A stretch of 35,880 nucleotides of DNA, taken from contig NZ_JACWFG010000028.1 of assembly GCF_019749295.1 (NCBI RefSeq), positions 1-35,880 of the forward strand, in the 5' to 3' direction. Of the stretch, positions 32,917-35,880 are shown piece after piece. Position numbers and translations under genes: made by a program. Position 1 is the first letter of the stretch. Every line of letters begins with the position of its first letter. Under the pieces are notes generated by a model that did not search any database, had not been told where the DNA came from, and was given only the letters and a program-made list of their open reading frames with translations. The DNA is from Neobacillus niacini. GTDB taxonomy: Bacteria; Bacillota; Bacilli; Bacillales; Cytobacillaceae.

Positions 32917-33867
32917 ATGAGTCGAATTATTACTGTAGGGGAACCAATGGCGCTTTTTGTTGCAGAGCAAGAAGGTTCATTGGAAAATGTTGAACGTTTT
33001 GATCGATTTGTTGCAGGTGCAGAGGTTAACTTCTCTATCGGGATGTCCCGATTAGGACATAGTGTTACGTATATTACCAAATTGGGAAGCGATCCATTCG
33101 GGAGAAACATTGAAAAGTTTCTTCAAAGTAACGCCATTGATACGAGTTATGTAACCTATGACCCTAGCTTTTTGACGGGAATGCAGTGGAAGCAAAAGGT
33201 GTCAAGCGGCGACCCGGAAGTGTTCTCCGCGCGCAAGAATTCTGCAGCTTCTCACATGGATCTTGAAACCATTGCTAACTTGAACTGGGATGGCTTTGAC
33301 CATATTCATTTGACAGGCATCCCGCCAGCATTGTCCATGGGTTGCCGGGAGATGGTCTACGAATTGATGAAAGAGGCACGTGCAAGGGGTGTGCAAATTT
33401 CGTATGATCCTAACCTGCGTCCTGGTCTATGGCCTGACAAACAAGAAATGGCTCAAGTTATTAATGACCTAGCCTGTCGTGCAGATATCGTTCTTCCTGG
33501 TATTGAAGAAGGGAAGCTGTTAACAGGCAGCGAAGACGTTTATGAGATTGCGGCTCACTATCATGCTGCGGGTGTAAAAACTGTTGTCATCAAGCTTGGT
33601 GCAAAGGGTGCATTTACTAGCTCTGAAGGAAAACAATTTTATACAGACGGTTTCCCTGTAGAGAAGGTAGTAGACACGGTTGGTGCTGGTGATGGTTTTG
33701 CTGTGGGTGTGGTCAGCGCCATACTGGAAGGTCTTCCAATCAAGGAAGCTGTTAAACGCGGCGCAGCCATTGGGGCTCTTGCTGTCATGTCACCAGGAGA
33801 TAATGACGGATTACCTGATAGAGAGAGTTTAGAAGGTTATATAAAAGGCTCGAAAGTAGAGCTATAA
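32917..33867 (+). CDS. kdgK: 2-dehydro-3-deoxygluconokinase
   Basis: This 316-residue PfkB-type kinase makes KDPG from KDG with ATP. The C-terminal PfkB signature DTVGAGDGFAVG (253-264) holds the catalytic base D259. The N-terminal GEPMALFVAEQ is typical of KdgK. The start is ATG 32917, seven bases after GGAGGG. The upstream in-frame ATG at 32884 has no ribosome site. It is the last gene of the operon and has a 17-bp terminator stem behind it. Confidence 0.93.
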   Translation: MSRIITVGEPMALFVAEQEGSLENVERFDRFVAGAEVNFSIGMSRLGHSVTYITKLGSDPFGRNIEKFLQSNAIDTSYVTYDPSFLTGMQWKQKVSSGDPEVFSARKNSAASHMDLETIANLNWDGFDHIHLTGIPPALSMGCREMVYELMKEARARGVQISYDPNLRPGLWPDKQEMAQVINDLACRADIVLPGIEEGKLLTGSEDVYEIAAHYHAAGVKTVVIKLGAKGAFTSSEGKQFYTDGFPVEKVVDTVGAGDGFAVGVVSAILEGLPIKEAVKRGAAIGALAVMSPGDNDGLPDRESLEGYIKGSKVEL

Positions 33868-33874
33868 GCAGATT

Positions 33875-33922
33875 GCAAAAGTAAAGAAAACTATCTTCAG
33901 CGTTTTCTTTGCTTTTGCTTTT
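33875..33922 (+). terminator. terminator of the kdu/kdg operon
   Basis: GCAAAAGTAAAGAAAAC (33875-33891) pairs with GTTTTCTTTGCTTTTGC (33902-33918), one G:T pair, with TTTTAG behind. Confidence 0.85.
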
Positions 33923-33993
33923 AGTGTTCTTTTATAAAAAATACTTTGTTAAATTTTCATTGTTGATTATTAGTACAACGATATTAAAGGTTT

Positions 33994-34092
33994 ATGAAAG
34001 ACAAATCAGGAGAATTCCCAATGAGATTAGTCCTTCATAAGCCATGATGAAAGACAAATCAAGAGAGTTCCCAGTGAGATTAGTCCTTCATA
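33994..34092. repeat. 53-bp direct repeat, family D (two copies)
   Basis: Two units start at 33995 and 34048. Each runs TGAAAGACAAATC ... GATTAGTCCTTCA, whose ends pair with two internal mismatches. The unit is unrelated in sequence to the other families but has a similar period. It lies between the converging kdgK and iclR terminators. Confidence 0.88.
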
Positions 34093-34136
34093 GGAATTTC
34101 CGGGAGAAAAATCAACATCTTTCTTTAACAGAGCCA

Positions 34137-34171
34137 TAAAAAAAGGTATTCTCGAAAGGAATGAGAATACC
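34137..34171 (-). terminator. iclR terminator
   Basis: GGTATTCTC (34145-34153) pairs with GAGAATACC (34163-34171). On the minus strand seven T follow. Confidence 0.85.
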
Positions 34172-34179
34172 ACCTATCA

Positions 34180-34944
34180 TTAAGAACCAGAGTATCCTAG
34201 GTTCCTTGAGATTGCTATACTATACTGTTTCATTTTTTCAATTAATGTATGGTTAATCAGTTCCATGGTCACACGATTACTTGGTCCTGAAATACTAAAG
34301 CTTGCAATGATTTTTCCTTTATGATCATAGATTGGTGCAGCAATACACCTTAATACTTCTTCATTTTCGGAATTATCTAATGCATAACCTTGTTGCTTAA
34401 CACTTTCAATTTCTTTTAAAAAGGCCTCTTTTGAGGTAATCGTGTACGGGGTCTTTGGAATAAAATCGGTTTTTGAAATCACTTGATCAACATGCTCTGG
34501 AGCAGCGCCTGAAAGTAATACTTTTCCTACACCTGTACAATACATGGGAGCTCTGCTTCCAATGCGAGAGTACATTCGGATGGTTTGATTGCTTTCAATT
34601 TTATCGATATAAATCACTTCTCCGTGATCCTCTATGCATAAGTGAACGGTTTCATTTACTTCTTGTGATAGTTTCTCGAGATAAGGTTTTGCTATCGTCA
34701 CAATACTCGAGTTATTTAATAGATTTCTAGAAAGAAAGAGGACTTGTAATCCGAGTTTATATTTGTCTGTTTCTTCATCTTTAACAACATAATTCATGCT
34801 TACTAAAGTAGATAACAGACGATGAATGGTACTTTTTGTTAGACCAACCTGCTCTGTCAGACGCGCAATTTGTATGCCATCTGGGTATTCAGAAAGCTTG
34901 TTTAATATGGTTAGGGCACGTTCAATGGATTGAACATTAGACAT
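34180..34944 (-). CDS. IclR-family regulator of KDG metabolism (KdgR-like)
   Basis: The 254-residue protein has an IclR winged helix (IQIARLTEQVGLTKSTIHRLL, about 24-44) and an effector domain with CTGVGKVLLSG and a C-terminal LRCIAAPIYDHKGKIIASFSISG. It is convergent with the kdu operon and divergent from the KDPG aldolase gene, so it probably controls both, with KDG or KDPG as effector. The start is ATG 34944 after GAGGT. A GTG one codon upstream is less likely. The site GTTCC-N7-GGAAC lies in its own promoter region and before kduI. Confidence 0.88.
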   Translation of the reverse strand: MSNVQSIERALTILNKLSEYPDGIQIARLTEQVGLTKSTIHRLLSTLVSMNYVVKDEETDKYKLGLQVLFLSRNLLNNSSIVTIAKPYLEKLSQEVNETVHLCIEDHGEVIYIDKIESNQTIRMYSRIGSRAPMYCTGVGKVLLSGAAPEHVDQVISKTDFIPKTPYTITSKEAFLKEIESVKQQGYALDNSENEEVLRCIAAPIYDHKGKIIASFSISGPSNRVTMELINHTLIEKMKQYSIAISRNLGYSGS

Positions 34945-34993
34945 CACATTCGACCTCTTTTATGGGGATAATTAAATGATATTCTTTTTATAT

Positions 34994-35010
34994 GTTCTTT
35001 ATTATGGAAC
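34994..35010. promoter_or_regulatory. IclR-type operator between iclR and aldolase gene
   Basis: GTTCTTTATTATGGAAC is a GTTCY-N7-GGAAC dyad, matching 29570 in half-sites and spacing. It lies near the iclR promoter side, about 50 bp before the -35 of the aldolase promoter. Confidence 0.62.
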
Positions 35011-35060
35011 ATCATTCTACTATATGATACGTTAATTAGAGACAATTTGTAAAATCAATT

Positions 35061-35088
35061 TTAACACCGCGGATTATTTTACTATAAT
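35061..35088 (+). promoter_or_regulatory. promoter of the KDPG aldolase gene
   Basis: TTAACA and TATAAT are separated by 16 bp, on the + strand, about 30 bp before the coding region. Confidence 0.65.
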
Positions 35089-35119
35089 TTAAAATAATGG
35101 ATTAGCTGAAAGGATGGAC

Positions 35120-35767
35120 ATGATGAAAAAATTAACTATTTTATCGAAACTGACCGATTGTGGAGTTGTCGCTGTTGTAAGGGCAGATTCAAAGGAAGAG
35201 GCCGTTAAGATTTCCGAAGCCTGTGTTGAAGGCGGTATTAAAGGTATTGAGGTTACGTTTACTGTACAGGGAGCCGATGAAGTCATTAAAGAATTAGCTT
35301 CTTTGTATAAGGATAATGATGATGTTGTGATTGGGGCAGGAACAGTTCTTGATGCTGTAACCGCCAGAATTGCTATTCTAGCAGGAGCAGAGTTCGTTGT
35401 TAGTCCTGCATTTGACGCGGAAACAGCAAAGCTATGTAACCTCTATTCAGTGCCATATATGCCAGGCTGCATGACGATCACAGAAATGAAACAAGCATTA
35501 GAAGCGGGAGTGGATATTGTTAAATTGTTCCCTGGAAATGCATTTGGACCTGACTTTGTGAAGTCCGTCAAAGCACCGCTACCACAAGTAAACATCATGC
35601 CAACAGGCGGGGTCGATTTAAATAACGTAGAACAATGGATCAAAAATGGATGCGTTGCAGTCGGAGTAGGCGGCAGCCTAGTAGCACCAGCCAAAACAGG
35701 AGAATACGAAAAAATTACCGAATATGCGAAACAGTACGTTGCTAAAGTGAGAGCAGCGAGGGAATAG
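35120..35767 (+). CDS. eda: KDPG/KHG aldolase
   Basis: The 215-residue TIM-barrel aldolase splits KDPG to pyruvate and glyceraldehyde 3-phosphate, the last step from the KdgK product. The Schiff-base lysine is K135 in DIVKLFPGN, with E44 in GIEVTF and T/G-rich phosphate loops (MPTGGV and GVGGSLV). AAAGGA precedes three in-frame ATG codons (35114, 35120, 35123). The spacing favours 35120 or 35123. It is transcribed away from iclR and ends without a visible terminator at the IS element. Confidence 0.93.
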   Translation: MMKKLTILSKLTDCGVVAVVRADSKEEAVKISEACVEGGIKGIEVTFTVQGADEVIKELASLYKDNDDVVIGAGTVLDAVTARIAILAGAEFVVSPAFDAETAKLCNLYSVPYMPGCMTITEMKQALEAGVDIVKLFPGNAFGPDFVKSVKAPLPQVNIMPTGGVDLNNVEQWIKNGCVAVGVGGSLVAPAKTGEYEKITEYAKQYVAKVRAARE

Positions 35768-35773
35768 GTTGTC

Positions 35774-35790
35774 CATGGGGACGGTTCTGT
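35774..35790. repeat. REP-like sequence beside the IS end
   Basis: CCATGGGGACGGTTCTGT is, inverted, close to the core at 29430 (GGAACCGTCCCC). The IS element begins within or right after it, so the insertion may have targeted this repeat. Confidence 0.5.
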
Positions 35791-35880
35791 ACTGACCCCC
35801 AAAAGTTAGAGTAAAATCTGGCTTTTGGGGTGTTTATTTATGGGCAAATATAGTGAAGAATTAAAACTATTGGTGGTAAG
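35788..35880 (+). mobile_element. IS3-family (IS150-like) insertion sequence, left end
   Basis: TGTACTGACCCCCAAAAG has the form of IS150-group terminal repeats (TGTACTG...). A short leader and the start of an orfA-type gene follow. The element runs out of the window, so the right end and target duplication cannot be seen. Confidence 0.75.
35840..35880 (+). CDS. IS3-family transposase OrfA, N-terminal fragment (partial)
   Basis: The reading frame from ATG 35840 gives MGKYSEELKLLVV, matching the typical start of IS150-like OrfA (a helix-turn-helix DNA-binding subunit). A GGGGTG ribosome-like site lies upstream. Only 13 complete codons are present. The gene continues past the right edge. Confidence 0.65.
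   Translation, partial: MGKYSEELKLLVV

Overview
The window is chromosomal DNA of a low-GC, spore-forming Bacillaceae (Bacillus/Neobacillus-like). The signs are Bacillus-type rRNA and tRNA genes, AGGAGG ribosome sites, a YhcN/YlaJ sporulation lipoprotein, cre (CcpA) boxes, lysine and ZTP riboswitches, and many rho-independent terminators. The genus is an inference.

Layout. 1-1006: tail of an rRNA operon (23S 3' end, 5S) and seven tRNAs (Glu, Val, fMet, His, Gln, Gly, Ile) closed by a terminator. 1144-5497: small accessory genes (nitroreductase-like, SRPBCC, a small membrane protein, a VOC protein, an RmlD-like reductase) and a CtaG-like/DUF2243 membrane pair. Three near-identical palindromes lie in this block. 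6014-15397: housekeeping genes, including dapA under a lysine riboswitch, an RlmI-like methyltransferase, a CwlK-like peptidase, a branched-chain aminotransferase, DegV, a 36-residue Cys-rich microprotein, an alpha/beta hydrolase, GMP reductase and a sporulation lipoprotein. An EamA transporter follows at 15609-16469.

16681-23897: a catabolite-controlled operon. A cre box and a LacI-type palindrome precede a sugar-binding lipoprotein, two ABC permeases (no ATPase), a LacI regulator, a ROK kinase and a GH1 enzyme. The GH1 enzyme carries the phosphate-binding Ser/Lys/Tyr pattern of 6-phospho-glycosidases. The inferred pathway is import of a free beta-glycoside, phosphorylation inside the cell by the ROK kinase, then phospho-glycoside hydrolysis. 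23930-25264: a phosphoglycerate dehydrogenase-type gene behind a ZTP riboswitch. 25426-27503: two small genes divergent from a YobV-like regulator. 28370-29032: a Vsr/DUF559-like nuclease with a winged-helix tail, flanked by two direct copies of a four-hairpin array.

29539-35767: a ketodeoxyuronate/KDG regulon (kduI, kduD, a YhcH/YiaL protein, kdgT, kdgK, and KDPG aldolase) with an IclR-type regulator. The same 17-bp dyad, GTTCY-N7-GGAAC, precedes kduI and lies between iclR and the aldolase. An IS3/IS150-type element begins at the right edge, against a REP-like sequence.

The most unusual feature is between genes. At least four unrelated families of intergenic hairpin repeats (5675 and 13351; 9511; 27617 and 29037; 33994) all have a 51-53 bp period, about five helical turns. 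One family shows compensatory stem changes and brackets the nuclease gene. Separate REP-like inverted repeats occur at 7290, 29430 and 35774.
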